Shown here one piece after another: positions 47,645 through 60,136 of a DNA stretch of 64,000 bases; position 1 is the stretch's first letter; each line of letters opens with the position of its first letter. Made by a program: the position numbers and the translations under genes. The DNA comes from Sequoia sempervirens (lineage: Eukaryota; Streptophyta; Pinopsida; Cupressales; Cupressaceae): the NCBI GenBank assembly GCA_007258455.2, contig VDFB02193867.1:524749692-524813691 (forward strand), read 5' to 3'. A model generated the notes under the pieces. That model had not been told where the DNA came from. It ran no database searches and saw only the letters and a program-made list of their open reading frames with translations.

Positions 47645-48758
47645 ATCACAATTATAAAACTCCAATTTTGATTTTAACTTATTGTCTGATATTATTTTTA
47701 GATCAAACTATTTAGATGATATAATTCACTATCACAATAAATATAGGGCACTTCTACAAAGAGAGTTAGATATTTTTGAATTTTTCGAAGAGTTTAATAT
47801 ACCTCCCATATTGGATAATGAGGGAGAGATAAGGCCTTGCAAGGAATGGAGAATTTTTTTTACTAATATTATCTCTCTTATATATGGAAAAATAAACAAA
47901 GATGGTGACATGGGCACATAGAAACTAAATCTTAGTATGGATATGCTCTACAAGCTTGAGTACAATATGGTAGGTTTCTCTAATAGGTGTTAATAAATGA
48001 TGACTACAAGACGCATATGGTTAGGTTGAACTAGTTTCTCCCACTTATAAGCAACATGTTGGCAAACCAAGATGAAGATATGGAGAAGAATGATGTAAAA
48101 TTTTGAGTTGGTTTTCATTCATCTTTCACCAACCAACATAAGTACAACATTAACATGTTAGAAAAGGAATGCTAGATGTACTCTATCAACCTTAAAGAAG
48201 TAATTTTGATCAAATCAAATCCATCCACAAGTATAAATGCTCCAAAACATCTTCAACTACTTTTGTAGCGATTACTTGCTCATGTATAAATGTATTTCGT
48301 CCGTTTGTAAAAGTGATACCGCTTAAATTTTATCTTTAGTGATAAGAGATGGAAAAAGGCTTTTTGCTTGTTGATCCCTTATTTCTATAAAAGGGAATTT
48401 CAAGTCTTATTCTAGGATTTGAGTCTCTTATTCCTATTAAATTGAAAGCTTGAGCTCAATTAAAAGTTATGGTTTAAAATCAAGGTCAAATATCTCACCC
48501 CAAATATTACCTGATGTAAATTCTTTACTATTTGTGTACAAACTATGGAGCCTTTTCTTCCCAAAAGGGATGCATGGCTAGGGACATTACAAATTAAGCC
48601 TTAAGGTTTATGTTTAGGTCTAGGGATGATCCTAACATTAGGAGCTTACCATATTCTAGTTTAAGTGTATGATTGGTGGCATAGAGTTGTCACCAAAACT
48701 ATGGTTAGAAAAGATATCATAATTTGGAACTTCTAATTTAGTTGGAAAACTGTCAATC
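47645..48758. other. Unassigned sequence right of the gypsy-type element
   Basis: A 79-codon plus frame at 47682-47921 (LDDIIHYHNKYRALLQRELD, then EFFEEFNIPP) looks protein-like but matches no family I know. It could belong to the host retroelement whose left part is the coiled-coil-like stretch at 41170-41390. The rest shows nothing. Confidence 0.35.
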
Positions 48759-48959
48759 ATTTAAGTTTTTATTTTTAAGAGGGGTAAATGCTTTTGATCT
48801 AGAGCTATGAACCGATGAGGTCACAAATGGGGGACCTCATCTCAAATATAAATCCTCAACAATTACACCTCAATGGGGTTTGAACCTTCATGGAAAGAAT
48901 AACAACACAGCAACTCAACCATCACACCATGCCACTATTAGTTGTCGATAATTTAAGTT
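48759..48959 (-). mobile_element. Probable tRNA-derived SINE with target duplication
   Basis: ATTTAAGTT flanks the segment at 48759-48767 and 48951-48959 (11 of 12 bases if extended). On the minus strand the body starts TAGTGGCATGGTGTGATGG, an A-box-like stretch, then has GGTTCAAACCCC, a good Pol III B box, about 50 bases on, and ends in CTTAAAAATAAAAA. The body is about 183 bp. It differs from the SINE at 36438-36636, so two families are present. The A box is weak. Confidence 0.65.
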
Positions 48960-51490
48960 AGCACTAGTTGCGGGAAGAAAATTATTAGTAGTAACCAAAT
49001 GGTGGTTATTATATAAACTTGGTGTGAAACAATGAGATATCCTATTTATGTTCTTATCTTTTTTATTTCATCGTAGTAAACAACATTGGAATACATTATT
49101 CAAAACTAATGGTTCTTAGAGAGATGAAGTAATTTTACATTTTCTTAGTCTAAACCCATCATCTTGTGACATATGGCTTCATATTGAATCATGTTTTTTT
49201 CTAATAGCTTGTCACTTGTCTCTAAAAGGATAAATTAGAAAATACCACTCACCCTATCATTAAAAAATTATATTGTATGACAATCAATTAGTAGTGTAGA
49301 CTATCACCTAACATAAAGAAAACACCATAACTCAACTTCCCATAAGATAATAGCTTCCCACAATCAATTTTAAATTTCCATGTAAGTTCCTTCTATTAGC
49401 CACTCAAATTAAATATTGCTAAATAATCACATGATAGAATGGGAAGAGGAAAATCATCAACCTTACAAACCATAAGTCAACATTAGATGCCACATGTATT
49501 GATTATGTGTACCTATGTGGCAATGGAAATTGAATAGAGAATTGATTGAGCTAATTAACCATAAGATAGAAAATTGACAACTAAGAATTGATGACCAAAC
49601 CACATAAGTCTCAAACATCCACCACTAGTGATTTAGCATGCAAATATAACATAAAATCATATGCTAAAAGAAAAGACTTAGGACTTTATAAATGACCTCT
49701 AAATAGACCACCATGACTATTTAATTAGGGAGTTAGACCAGACAACACATGGAGAGACCAAAAAATGTACCAAAGAACAAATTGTAGGGATACAAGGCAT
49801 GAAGTTAGGCAGAAGAACAAGATAAGTTCCCATTTAACCCCATTTAAAATATCTCCTATTTTTTTATCAATAATAAGGGGAACAAGACAATATAGAGAGT
49901 TATGAAGAGGTATTATTAGATTAGACGTCAACAAGAGGGATGGGAAAAATACTAGAAACATGGACAAGTGAGATTAGTATATCTAAAAGAGAAGGGGATG
50001 ATATGACTAAGTCCATGAAGGAGGAGAAAAAGTACATACATGATGAAACAAAACTTCCATTGAAAATGTGACCCTATCCTTATAGTAAAATATCATAAAT
50101 GAATCAAATATGTCTACATCACATATAATAATACATGAAAACTCATTAAAATCTATAAGATGAGCATGCCTAGTAATCAAGAATAATAGACCATGATAAT
50201 ATATGATATAAAGATATAATAATGAAGATCTATTTGAGGGTGGGAAGTTAGGGTTCACAAGATTGTGGACTCAAAGTGCAAAAAAATAACATAAGGATGT
50301 AAAAGGTAATTTCTAATTTTAATAAGAAAATTAATTAATATTTAGATGTAAAACTAAAATTTTAAATACCCCACCAAAATTTGTTAGGGGTGGTGAAAGC
50401 TATATCATGCGATATAGGCTCTAACCCTAGAATAAAGATGTATAAATGAAGCAATTATATGAAAGGGAAAGTAAACTCTAATTAAATCTAAAAATGAGAC
50501 ATAATATTCAAAACACAACAAGCCTAAAAGCTATAATCAAGGAAATAGCCCTAGGGGGAATGCTAAGTTATGTAAGTAAATATTAGGTTCACAAAAAATG
50601 TAAGTGTAAAAATACCTTACATGGATTAATCTATGCCAATTAAATAAATTCAATGATAAAAAAAATGATTAATCAAAATTGATTAGAGTTAAAAACTGAT
50701 AATTTAGAATGTTAATTTTTGGAAGTGAAATGAGAATAGATATGGCACTCAACATAGGGAGTTCAACAACATTGGAGGATAATGTTGGTGTCACACAATC
50801 TATTCACCATATTCAAAAATTGATATCCACAATATCAATACTACGTGAACTATTTATAGACACAAAATTCTTTGTAAGTTAACTATATGTGGCTCATGGT
50901 TGATTCCAAGCTCTGCAAAAATGATCTAATCAAGAAAAAATGCCTTGTAACTCATGGGATTGATGTAGCAAACTGTAGACTTCTAAGACTAGATTTTCCT
51001 CAATCTAGATATCTAAAATCACGCAAGGACATGTCATATTTAGAAATAGCTTAAGGGAAGCTATTGAATCACAAGATTATTTTTCTCCCCAGTTAACCCC
51101 CTTGTCAAACCAACCTTATGGCCTTGGTTAGTGTTTGGAAGACAATAATTAGCACATGGGTGGCTTATCTGCAAATTCTAATTTTGATGTAAATGGGTTC
51201 TTTTTAAGCTCCTATACTAATAATTTCTCTTTTTAGTCACTTATGATTTTTCCCTCTGAAATTAATATTCCATTGAATGCCTTTAAATACCAAGATGTAA
51301 ATAGATTTTGTCATATAGGCAAGTACCAAGTCAACTCACAATTACTAAGAAAGGGTAGGAATTAATAATTTGTGGTCAATTTCAAATAGTTCGAGATCTA
51401 ACCCAATTGAATGTGGAAAATAGATGCAAATAGATTACAATAAGATTGAATCTATGAAAATGTGTAAAAATATGAATAGATAAAAATGAA
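48960..51490. other. AT-rich spacer, no gene seen
   Basis: Minus frames at 49967-49725 and 50258-50007 are about 80 codons each with no recognisable motif. I see no transposon ends or repeats here. Confidence 0.5.
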
Positions 51491-51549
51491 TAGAATTTTT
51501 TTTAAAAGAGGGGTTAAAATTTATTCAAACTAAACAAAAGAAGTACAAA

Positions 51550-52010
51550 GCAAGGGCATTACACGCCCCTATCAATCTCCACTAAGATGTCCAACTTTTG
51601 AGACAAATCGAGGGGAAAATGACCCCTATCCACAATATTCCAATTTTACAAATGATTAGAGGCCCATTTGGCCAAATAATCCACTACTCCATTCCATTCT
51701 CTAGGAATGTGATAGAAAGTAACAGATTCCAAGGATGCACACAGATTAAGAATCTCATTAATAATCAAAGCTAAATGCCAAATGACAACTTTTAATTGCT
51801 GCCTATTCAAAAAAGTCACCACCACTTGAGAATCATATTCACAAATGATCCTTCTCTACCCAAGATCGCAACCACACTCCACAACATATAAAATGGCAAG
51901 AGCGGCAAGAGCCTCCATCAAATTGTTGGTATGTACACCCTTATAAATAGAAAAGATAAACTAAACATCCCCATAACTATTCCACTTACCGTATACAACA
52001 TAACCTTTTT
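51550..52010 (-). pseudogene. LINE RNase H domain, 3' end of ORF2
   Basis: Minus-strand sense gives HTNNLMEALAALAILYVVE (the tNn.aE..Al step), then RRIICEYDSQVVV (the catalytic-region eSD..v.), then YHIPREWNGVVDYLAKWASN (the vpRe.N..AD.LAk.A step). The first beta-strand with DG is lost at the insertion. Several stops interrupt it. A related 3' end is found at 57870-58090. Confidence 0.8.
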
Positions 52011-52015
52011 TGCAC

Positions 52016-52765
52016 ATGAAGAATAAAATTCTATTTTTTCTGAATTTAGATTTGTAACTACGATATCTAGTGCTTCCAATTGGTTTCATGGTGTTTTATT
52101 GAATATTTTTTCCTTAATCAAGTTTCAAAGTCAAACCAATTACAATTCAGACATAGGCAGACTGTATACAACACAACTTTTTTGTATGTATCAAAAAAAA
52201 AAAAATTGTTGGATCAAGTACTTCAATATCTGGTGCACTCATATTTTTCAAAATTTTCTTTTGATAATCTACTATTTTTCCACATCTGCAAAGCAAAGAG
52301 TTTGATTTTCAGTGAAAAACCTATGTTTAATAAAACTGAAAAAAATACATAATAAAATCAAAACTTATTAAAATTATATTCGTTGGATAGCTCATTCCGA
52401 GGACTACCATCATCCAGTTGGGTTTGTGAAGTCTCCTCCATTTTCATCCTCAACCTGAGCTTTGAAGGGAAAAATTCTGGAGTTTTTTGGTGCCAAAGGG
52501 TGAGAAGGTGGGAAAAGGGGGTGCGCTCGAACCAAGGAGGTTTGCTCAAACCAAGGTTCGCTAGAACCCTAGTTTGAGTGAACCTCCTTTCCAAAAAGGT
52601 TTTCTTTTTGTTTTCTCCTGGGAATGGTGGGACCCTGCATTTAATGAGTTCGTTCAAACCAAAAGTTCGTTCGAACCCCCCAAAACCAATTTTTTTGCAT
52701 AGGGTCAATTTTTGCAAATTTTCCTTCCTCACTAGAATTGTAAACCACTTTTGTGGGTTTACCCT
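52016..52765. mobile_element. TIR-type element inserted in the LINE
   Basis: From about 52016 to 52765 the sequence matches the interior and right end of the 15323-16310 element (for example GTCAAACCAATTACAATTCA and CATATTTTT..AAA). Its right end AATTGTAAACCACTTTTGTG corresponds to that element's terminal repeat. The left terminal repeat is missing, and LINE sense stops at both edges. A Cys-less 165-codon minus frame over it is not a gene. Boundaries are uncertain by about 25 bp on the left. Confidence 0.55.
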
Positions 52766-52769
52766 TATC

Positions 52770-53226
52770 CCAAGTAAGACACAGATTTTGAACCACCAAC
52801 CACAAAAAAATTGCAATTGGGCCAAGAAAATTTGTTCCAAACATGTTTCCACCAAGGAACCTCATAGTCACCAAACAACTACCTAACCAACTCCCCATAA
52901 CCTACTGAAACAAAATACTTACCAGAAAAATCACTGCTACTCCAAGTCAGGACATCATGCCCTACTAAGGAAGTACATTCACACGAGGCAAGAATCTGAG
53001 CCAACTCTTTCCTATCCTCTTCCAATCCTCCTAGCGGCCATTCTAAAGTATGCTTCCATCTAAAACTAGCAACTTTCCCAAAATTCTGAGCAATCTTATA
53101 ATGCTCAATTTTATTCCAACCCGCAACAGTAAAGTGATCACAAAGAGACTGGAGATGAGGATAAGCAAAAAGGATAGCAGGATGACCATCCCAAGAATCC
53201 CACCAAAAAAGAGTCTGATAACCCAT
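52770..53226 (-). pseudogene. LINE zf-RVT region
   Basis: MGYQTLFWWDSWDGHPAIL is the W.d.W.g...L step after a LINE RT; then TWSSSDFSGKYFVSVGYGEL matches the D...W....sG.fsVks.Y segment. The region continues past a stop towards 52770, where VWNKFSWP and CLTWD pieces of the zinc-finger domain appear, and is then cut by the inserted element. Confidence 0.75.
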
Positions 53227-53796
53227 ATGATAGATCCAATATAGCCCCTACTTAACCAAATAAACCTCCGCTTATAGAGTATGTCAGATCATAGATCCCT
53301 TCCCTCTAAAGGGAAGCGAAGAACATCAAAAGTATTAGCAACTTTAAGATACTTATGTGTGAGAATATGGGCCCAAAGTTGATGCTAACAAGTACACTAA
53401 TGCTAATATAATTTGGCAACAAGAGCTTTCCCATTCAAAATAGCAGATCATAAGCCAAGGCCCCCCTCTTTCTGTGATCTACACACCATATCCCACTTAA
53501 CAAGATTCCACTTATCTGTCTACAAGTTACCACTCCAAAGAAATCGACGTGAAAGGGCATTAAATTCCTAAAGAAATAGAAAGGAGCAGCTTGAACAAAA
53601 CACCTATAAATAGGAAGAGCCTAGATAACAGAGTTAAGAAGAGTCACTCTAGCGGCAATAGATAACCAATGATGAGTCCAATGTGTGACCTTACTATGCA
53701 ACTTATCAAGTAAACTCTGCCAAGAAGACCTAGGTTGCCTACCAACAGCAAGAGTGATACCTAGATAGACAAAGGGAAGATACCCAATATAAAACC

Positions 53797-54562
53797 TCAA
53801 AATATTTGTGATTTGTCATTGAATAGCTTAAGTATTAAGAAAGAAGATAGATGACTTGTGCTCATTGACTTTCTAACCCAAAGTAGCAAGGTAAATATCC
53901 AAAGCCATCCTAAAAGAAACAACTTTCTAGAGATGAGCCCTTCCCATAAGACTTGTGTCATCAACAAATTGAAGATGAGAAAGTTGTGGCAACCCATTGC
54001 CCCAACACTAACCTTGAATCAAGCCCTGAGAAACCTGAGACTTAGGAAATCTACCAAGAACCTCAGTCATAGTAATAAACAGATAAGGTGAGAGAGGATC
54101 TCCTTGACGAAGACCCTTCGAGGCCCCAAAAATCTTAGAGGGTTCCCCATTCATAATGATAGAGAGAGAGGATGAGGTAACACAACTGATTGTCGAACTG
54201 ACCCATTCCAAACTAAAACCAAAGCCCAAGAGAATTCTCCGCAAAAAATGCCACTTAACTCTATCATAAGCTTTGGCCATGTCCAACTTGATGAACATAG
54301 ATTTCTCCTTGGAAGTCGTCATAGAGTGAATGACGTTAGAGGCAACCACCACCCCATCCAGGATTTTTCTACCAACCACAAAACCTCCTTGCTCCACAAA
54401 GATCATAAAAGGAAGACAAACTTTGAGCCTATCTGCAATCAATTTAGTAGTAATCTTGTACTCCACATTACAAAGAGCAATAGGTCTAAAGAATTCAAGC
54501 TGGTCAGCAACTTCCTTTTTAGGAATGAGAATAAGGAAAGTAGAATTCAAGGTTTGAAGCAT
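53797..54562 (-). pseudogene. LINE reverse transcriptase
   Basis: 184 codons (54562-54008) are open: STFLILIPKK, FRPIALCNVEYKITTKLIA, GFVVGRKILDGVV, MFIKLDMAKAYDRVKW (catalytic Asp), ASKGLRQGDPLSPYLFI. A stop precedes the next frame (53997-53797), but the catalytic FVDDT lies in the joining segment, codons 53957-53968. The spacing is that of one LINE RT. One stop and frame change between RQGDPLSP and FVDD inactivate it. Confidence 0.9.
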
Positions 54563-55528
54563 TTGTTTACTAGGAAGAGATTCCTAGGAAACCTCTAACA
54601 AATCAAGACTTATAATATCTCAAAATTCCTAAAAAAATTCAATAGGAAATCCATCAGGACCTAGAGCTTTACCCTTATTCATCCCAAAAACAACCTCTTC
54701 CAATTCAGACAAAGCAATCAAATGGATGAGGAAGTCATTCATCTCATTGGAGATCAGGGAGGGAATACAAGCAAGGATCAAATTCTCCTCATCTTCTGCA
54801 GGAGGAGAATCTTAAGAAAAAAGAGCATAATAAAATTGTCTAGACTCACAAGATAGAGCCTACAGAGAAGATATGTGAAACCCTTCCAAATTAATCAGAG
54901 ATGAAATATAAATCCTATTACGACGAGCCTACACAGAATGATGGAAGAAAGCAATGTTCTTGTCCCCTTCTTAAAGCCAATCAATATAATCCTTTTGTTT
55001 CTAGAAAATCTCCTCTCGGAGAGCTCCTACTCCTCCACAACTTTAGCAGCTTGGGATTCAACTCTTCCTAAAGCATCTGAGAAACCATAATCCCAAATCT
55101 AGCGAGTAATCACATCAAGACATGCCTGAGAATTCCTCTTCATAACCTTTAGGTTTCCAAAACACAACCTATTCCATCTCTTAAGGTGATATTTGACATA
55201 TTGAAGTTTCTTAACAAAGGAGAACATAGTTGTACCATAAGCAGGGCCTCCATCACACCACTACTGGACCATTAGATCATGTAGGGAAGAATCCCGAAGC
55301 CACATTAGCTAAAACTTAAAAGGAGGATTCTTGGGAACTGCAGCCGAAGTTACTAAAAATTTAATTGGCTAATGATCAAAACCCTTCTAATCAATAATCT
55401 CAAAACTAGTAACCAATCTAACCCCAACCAAACAATAGGAGACAAGAAATCTATCCAGCCTTTTAGAAATAGCTTCCTCTCCACTCTGTCTATTATTCCA
55501 AGTGAAAACCCCATTGGAAGGCTTAACA

Positions 55529-56043
55529 TCAATTAAAGCTAGAGAATCCATATTCTCCTAAAAAAAAATCAGAAGTAGGCCCTAGCCTGGGAAACCCACC
55601 TCTTTTCTCTTCCAAACTGAACACGGAATTAAAATCACCAGCTAAAACCCAAGGAAGATATGAAGCACATGATCTGACATATCTTATATGAGCCCACAAC
55701 CGAATTTTTTCATGAATATCAATTAGAGCATAAAGATTAGTAACCAAACTAGTAGAGGCAACCATAGAGATAGTAGAATGACTAGAAATCCACCAGATAG
55801 AGATAGTGGAGCAATCTTTCTTGGGTCCCAAAAAAGATCCAAACCCCCAGAGCTCCCCTGAGAACCAATGCACTGACACTGACCAAAACACCAGATACGG
55901 GAAGCACATTGAAGCATGAAATCAACTGAAAGTTTAGTTTCTTGAACACAAAAGATGTCTGGAGAATGAACAACTAGATCATGAATAACCTTTTGACGAG
56001 AGGTGTATTTCAACCCCCTTACATTCCATGAGAGAATAATCAT
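55529..56043 (-). pseudogene. LINE endonuclease domain at the start of ORF2
   Basis: Starts MIILSWNVRGLKYTSRQK, then DIFCVQETKL and later SSGGLDLFWDP, the LSWN.RG, Q.ETK and G..l.W steps of the endonuclease. Frames 56043-55723 and 55909-55529 overlap, so a frameshift lies between 55910 and 55720. The second part ends with LPWVLAGDFNSVF and EEKRGG, the GDFN motif. All main endonuclease steps are still readable. Confidence 0.85.
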
Positions 56044-57250
56044 GGAGGAGTTTGGGAGAAGTGAGCATCAATGGGTTTAACAACCCCATATTCCACCAAC
56101 AAATCTCCAATATGTTTAATCTTCTCAAGATCATTCTTGCGACCACTTTTAGAAGAGGACTTAGGCGGTCCCTTCAGAAGGGTGTGTTGTTGCACCCCCA
56201 AGGCTGGAGAAGACCCCTTACTCTTGCCAGAAGCTAACCCCTCCTTTGCCAAATCTACCAAAACAATATCATCATCCTACATAGGACCATTCAAAGAAAC
56301 TAGATGATCTTGCCCACCCTATGAGAAATGAAGATCATGACCGAACGCCTATCCCTGCCCCACATCACAACCCATACTGACATCACCAAAAGGTACCATC
56401 AGCAGGATTCCTTCCTCCAAGGTTAAAGTGTCCAACACCTCAAATTGATTTCAAAGCCCTCTTCATTTTGCCTATCCTTCAAAGATCTCTTCTAACCACA
56501 ATCCTTAGCCCGAGGCTTAATAGGCACAAAGCCTTCCTTATCTGATTCACCTTCTATCATGGATGATTTCCCTTTATCCTCTTTAACTACCTTTGATACT
56601 GAAGATGAAGGAGAAGTATTAGAATGAGGATTTTTATTAACACTAGGACACTGGCTCTAAAGATGTACATACTCATGACAAATCTGACAACGAAAAGGAA
56701 GGGATTCATAATCGAGTTGTTGAACCCAAGACAAAGAAACAAGAAAAATTTCCAGAGAATCTAGTAAGGGATTATTCAAATCCATCTCCACACAAATCTG
56801 AGCAAAAGAAATAAACTTTTTTCAAGGGTTTGTTGAGAAATTGTAGCAAGCTTGCCAAGAAGAGCAGCAATCTGTCGTAAAATATCTTCTCTCCAAAACT
56901 CCAAGGGAAGCTGCAGTAGATAGACCTAAATAGGAACCCTTGACAATTATTCAACTAAATTAAAACCCATATGCTAGGGTTTGATAAACAATCCAACATG
57001 ATTATAAAAGTAGGGTCCTCCCTCAAAAACTCGATTCCTATCAACCATATTGGAAAAAAAAACCAAAAAATAACTATTTGTAGCCACCATAAGTCCCATG
57101 TCTCCCTCAACCTGCCACAAACGCTTGATCCAAGCTTCTAAAGCTGGCAAAGGTATATGAATCCGAAGAAATTTGTAGATTAGAGCATGTCTACTCTAGT
57201 AAGAAATATTGTCAACAACAAATTTAGGAGAAATGACCAAAACTGGACGA
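56040..57250 (-). pseudogene. LINE ORF1: DUF4283-like and CCHC zinc knuckle
   Basis: Around 56760-56640 the minus strand reads as VSLSWVQQLDYESLPFRC then QICHEYVHL, a stop, and SQC: the LP..C..C...gH....C end of DUF4283/zinc-knuckle ORF1 proteins that bind LINE RNA. The last open part (56261-56040) is Lys/Ser-rich and ends in TPP; its TGA overlaps the ATG of ORF2 as ATGA at 56043-56040, so ORF2 starts in a different frame with a 4-base overlap. ORF1 is interrupted by stops. Confidence 0.7.
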
Positions 57251-57299
57251 TCTTGGCTTTTGGGCAAACAACCATTCACTTTCTTCAATTTAGGGCCCT

Positions 57300-57720
57300 C
57301 CCCCACATAAAATGACTCAGACTATTGAGCCTTCAAACCCAATGAAGAGCCATTATGAGACCCACAACTTCCAGCCACCACCAAACTAAAAGAACCTGTT
57401 GCTCCACCATAAACCAAACAAAAGATCACCCCCAAACACAACAATGACCACACCCAAGAGCAGCAAACAAGAATAATGCAGACCCCACCCCAAAAAGTAG
57501 GAAGAACCCACCCTTGAACGCAAAAACCCCAAACCCCACCCCTGAAAGCAGAAAGAACTCCACCCTTGAGCACCACACAACTCTAAACCACCATACGCAG
57601 CCACCAAAAGTACATGCATGCAACAGGAACCATATGCAGACTATGCCTAAGTAGCCACAGGCCTGCACAGAAACTACACGCAAGCCATCCTCATTTTGTA
57701 ATTCACTTTTCAAAGCATTT
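57300..57720 (-). other. LINE 5' region with GC-richer imperfect repeats
   Basis: CCACCCC and ACCCCAAA words recur here, giving three overlapping minus frames rich in Gly, Phe, Cys and Trp (77-95 codons). I take this as untranslated leader of the LINE, since the frames look like repeat artefacts. Confidence 0.45.
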
Positions 57721-57869
57721 TTCTAAATGAATATAAATTAAAAAACAAAAATATACCATTTATAATAATACAATTTTATTAAAAATATATTTTAAAAAGT
57801 AAATCCAAAATTAAATTAAAAATGCATAAATTTACAAATTTTACCATCCTAAGAAACTCTCATTAAACT

Positions 57870-58090
57870 AAAAGAGGGGTAAAAATTTATTCAAACCAAA
57901 AAGAGCATAACAAAGCAAGGGAATTACACATCCCTATCAATCTCCACTAATTGGTCCAACTTTTGTGACAAATCCAAGGGTAATTGACCCATGTCCACAA
58001 TATTCCAATCATGCAAATAATCAGAAGCCCATTTAACCAAACAATCTGCAACCCCATTCCATTCACACGGAATATGACAAAAAAAAACAA
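57870..58090 (-). mobile_element. 5'-truncated LINE 3' end
   Basis: Closely similar to 51495-51720, the last part of the RNase H region and 3' UTR of the larger LINE, in the same orientation. Only about 220 bp remain, ending immediately upstream of the larger LINE's 5' region: a 5'-truncated LINE copy. Confidence 0.75.
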
Positions 58091-58204
58091 AATCTAAGAA
58101 AATACATAGAAACCCATTCCATTAACACATAATTACAATTAAAAGAACTCCATCCACATAAAAGAACCCATTTATCCAGCCCATTATTTCAAATCTAACA
58201 CATG

Positions 58205-58260
58205 TAGACCAAAAAAAAGAAGAAGAAGAAAGAGAGAGAGAAGAGAAAGAAAGAAAAACT
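58205..58260 (+). repeat. Purine-rich GAA/GA microsatellite
   Basis: A run of AGAAGAAGAAGAAAGAGAGA-type repeats, all purine on the plus strand, about 230 bp downstream of the PAD4-like stop codon. Confidence 0.8.
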
Positions 58261-58492
58261 TACAAATCAATTAATTCCAACCATACATCAAATCCAAATA
58301 TTGATAGGAATGTTAAAAACAAATAAAAACATTCGAGGAACAATATACTTAGAGCTACTTGTGTCCGTCTACCAAACAAACTGAACCCGAATTAAGAAAA
58401 CTGACCCCCTTATACTATCAAACAACTAATACTAATAATTAGATGTACTCCATAATATCACTCTGGGTTTAGCAAAAGCCCTTCTAAGCTTT

Positions 58493-59278
58493 CTACTTCC
58501 AGCTCTCATTTGCCATGAAGGTGAACAAGGGAGAGCTTGATCTCCACTCTGTGGATTGAAGTTGAATTTGACTGTATTGTTGCCACCAAATCATGAAGCT
58601 ACTCTGCTCCAAAAATACCTCTACAGAAATACTTTTATCTTTGATCATACTCCCAACGTATGTTTCGAACTCAAGACACACTTTCAGAGAGGTATTTATG
58701 TCTTGTTCTTGTTGAGGACTTATCAAGGCTTTACAAGCCTCTTCTAAACAAGCCCAGAAACATGAGTCCTGAGTTAAGGATGCGAAATTTGTGCGGCCCT
58801 TTCTTTCTCTACCAGTGCGAGTTTGCTCTTTTTCTTTCATCCATTTCTCCAGAACTACGTGACGATGCGGTCGGACCCCATCTGAAAGATAGCTTTTGTT
58901 TTCCTTATCTGTACGGTAGTGGTATGCAATGTCCAAAGGCTCTCCAAGTCTTCTATATGCCGTACCAGCATTGATCCATTTATTTCTGGTTCGGAAGTCA
59001 CTGGGCAACACATGCTTCTCTTCCATGTCAACGATCTCATCCCAGAAGCTTGCCAAATTTGTTCTAGCCAAATTTACATGAATATCTTTCCTTCCGTCAT
59101 GCTGTTTGAAAGCATCATAGTAGCCAGTTTTGTTGTCCCTACAACGCATTTTATACCATTCCAGCTCTGCCAAATGACTTTGGTGTTTGCTCAGCCCCAC
59201 ATTGAGTTTCTCATCGTTCATATCTTGCACATTTCTCTCCTCTCCAGCTTTTCTGAGTGCAAAAAGTGCATGATTGTC
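58493..59278 (-). CDS. PAD4: PAD4-like last exon (EP domain)
   Basis: Starts after TTAAGCAG with DNHALFALRKAGEE and runs 261 codons without a break to TAG at 58495-58493. Landmarks of the EP domain in order: LEWYKMRC, GYYDAFKQ, KDIHVNLARTNLASFWDEIV, LPSDFRTRNKWINAG, YRRLGEPLDIAYHYR, SYLSDGVRPHRH, TQDSCFWACLEEAC, SSFMIWW. This all-alpha domain mediates heterodimer signalling with EDS1. The exon looks intact, in contrast to exon 3, so loss of function, if real, is recent. Confidence 0.9.
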   Translation of the reverse strand, partial: DNHALFALRKAGEERNVQDMNDEKLNVGLSKHQSHLAELEWYKMRCRDNKTGYYDAFKQHDGRKDIHVNLARTNLASFWDEIVDMEEKHVLPSDFRTRNKWINAGTAYRRLGEPLDIAYHYRTDKENKSYLSDGVRPHRHVVLEKWMKEKEQTRTGRERKGRTNFASLTQDSCFWACLEEACKALISPQQEQDINTSLKVCLEFETYVGSMIKDKSISVEVFLEQSSFMIWWQQYSQIQLQSTEWRSSSPLFTFMANESWK

Positions 59279-60136
59279 CTGCTTAAAAGTCAAAAGTCGT
59301 CAATCTTAGTGTGTATTGTCTAAACAAAGGAAACAACATTAAGAAGAAAGAATGCAGAGAACCAAAAAGCTACCAGAGCTATAGAAACCAATGGTAAAAT
59401 GGTACAGCTAATAAATGGATTCCAGCAGATTTTGAGAGATGTGGTGTAATAAAGCGGCCAGAGGCGTAGACCTGGGCCTCTGTGTAATTGATTTGTTAAA
59501 AATGCAGTTCAGAGGACGGGAGGGTAGCCTATGCCTAGTAAATCGTATTTACAAGCTGTTGATACATGTGGAATATGGCCAGCATTTGATTTTGAGTTTG
59601 GTGATACATTGGATTAAAAACAACGCACACTTGTTTAGTGCAAACATTCAAATTATGGCTTGGAGCCGCATGGAAGGCTAGCAAATTGCTGAGGAATGAT
59701 CCCTTCTAATCTGGGATAAAATATCAGTAGAATCACTTTTGAGACTTCAGGGGAGGAAGGCTCTGCTTCTCTCTGTTCTTGGCACCTCATCTCCTCTCTC
59801 CAGCCTGACTTTCCCTAAATCTTAGAATGCAGGGACCTAATAGTAAAATATTCAAAAAAAAAATTCATATATATATTACTTGTCTATTTTATTTGACTAA
59901 AAGTTGAATTCTGTGTGTTCGTGTTGGCAAAATCTCACTAACTAAATGAACTTACAAATACTAGGCTAAACTCTGGCATGAAAAAACTAGGTTTTGGGAA
60001 AAGAATTTACTAAATTTACTTATAATGAAACATCTAAAGAAAACAACAATTTTTGCATAGTGCATCTATGATTTTCAGAGCATGAATCATGCAACTATGA
60101 TAAATACAAAAGTTAAAGCACAATCAAAGAGATTAC
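59279..60136 (-). other. Intron before the EP-domain exon
   Basis: 858 bp with canonical GT (60136-60135) and AG (59280-59279) ends, phase 0. No transposon or RNA gene recognised in it. Confidence 0.8.

Larger units (their letters stand above)
51490..57720 (-). mobile_element. Near-complete but decayed LINE, minus strand
   Basis: In minus-strand order the pieces are: 5' region (57720-57300), ORF1 with DUF4283-like sequence and a zinc knuckle (about 57250-56040), endonuclease (56043-55529), RT (54562-53797), zf-RVT region (53226-52770) and RNase H (about 52010-51550). This is the full plant L1-type layout. An unrelated about 750-bp element interrupts it between zf-RVT and RNase H. Stops are frequent outside the listed frames. 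Confidence 0.85.

Noticed and set aside
52358..52855. 165-codon minus frame as a gene
   Set aside because: It bridges the end of LINE zf-RVT sense and the inserted TIR-type element; a chance fusion.
57322..57713. Overlapping minus frames rich in Gly, Cys, Phe and Trp
   Set aside because: Repeat-driven composition in the LINE 5' leader; three overlapping frames cannot all be real and none has a motif.
58556..59323. Plus-strand frames of 63-134 codons over the EP exon
   Set aside because: Antisense shadows of a clearly coding exon.
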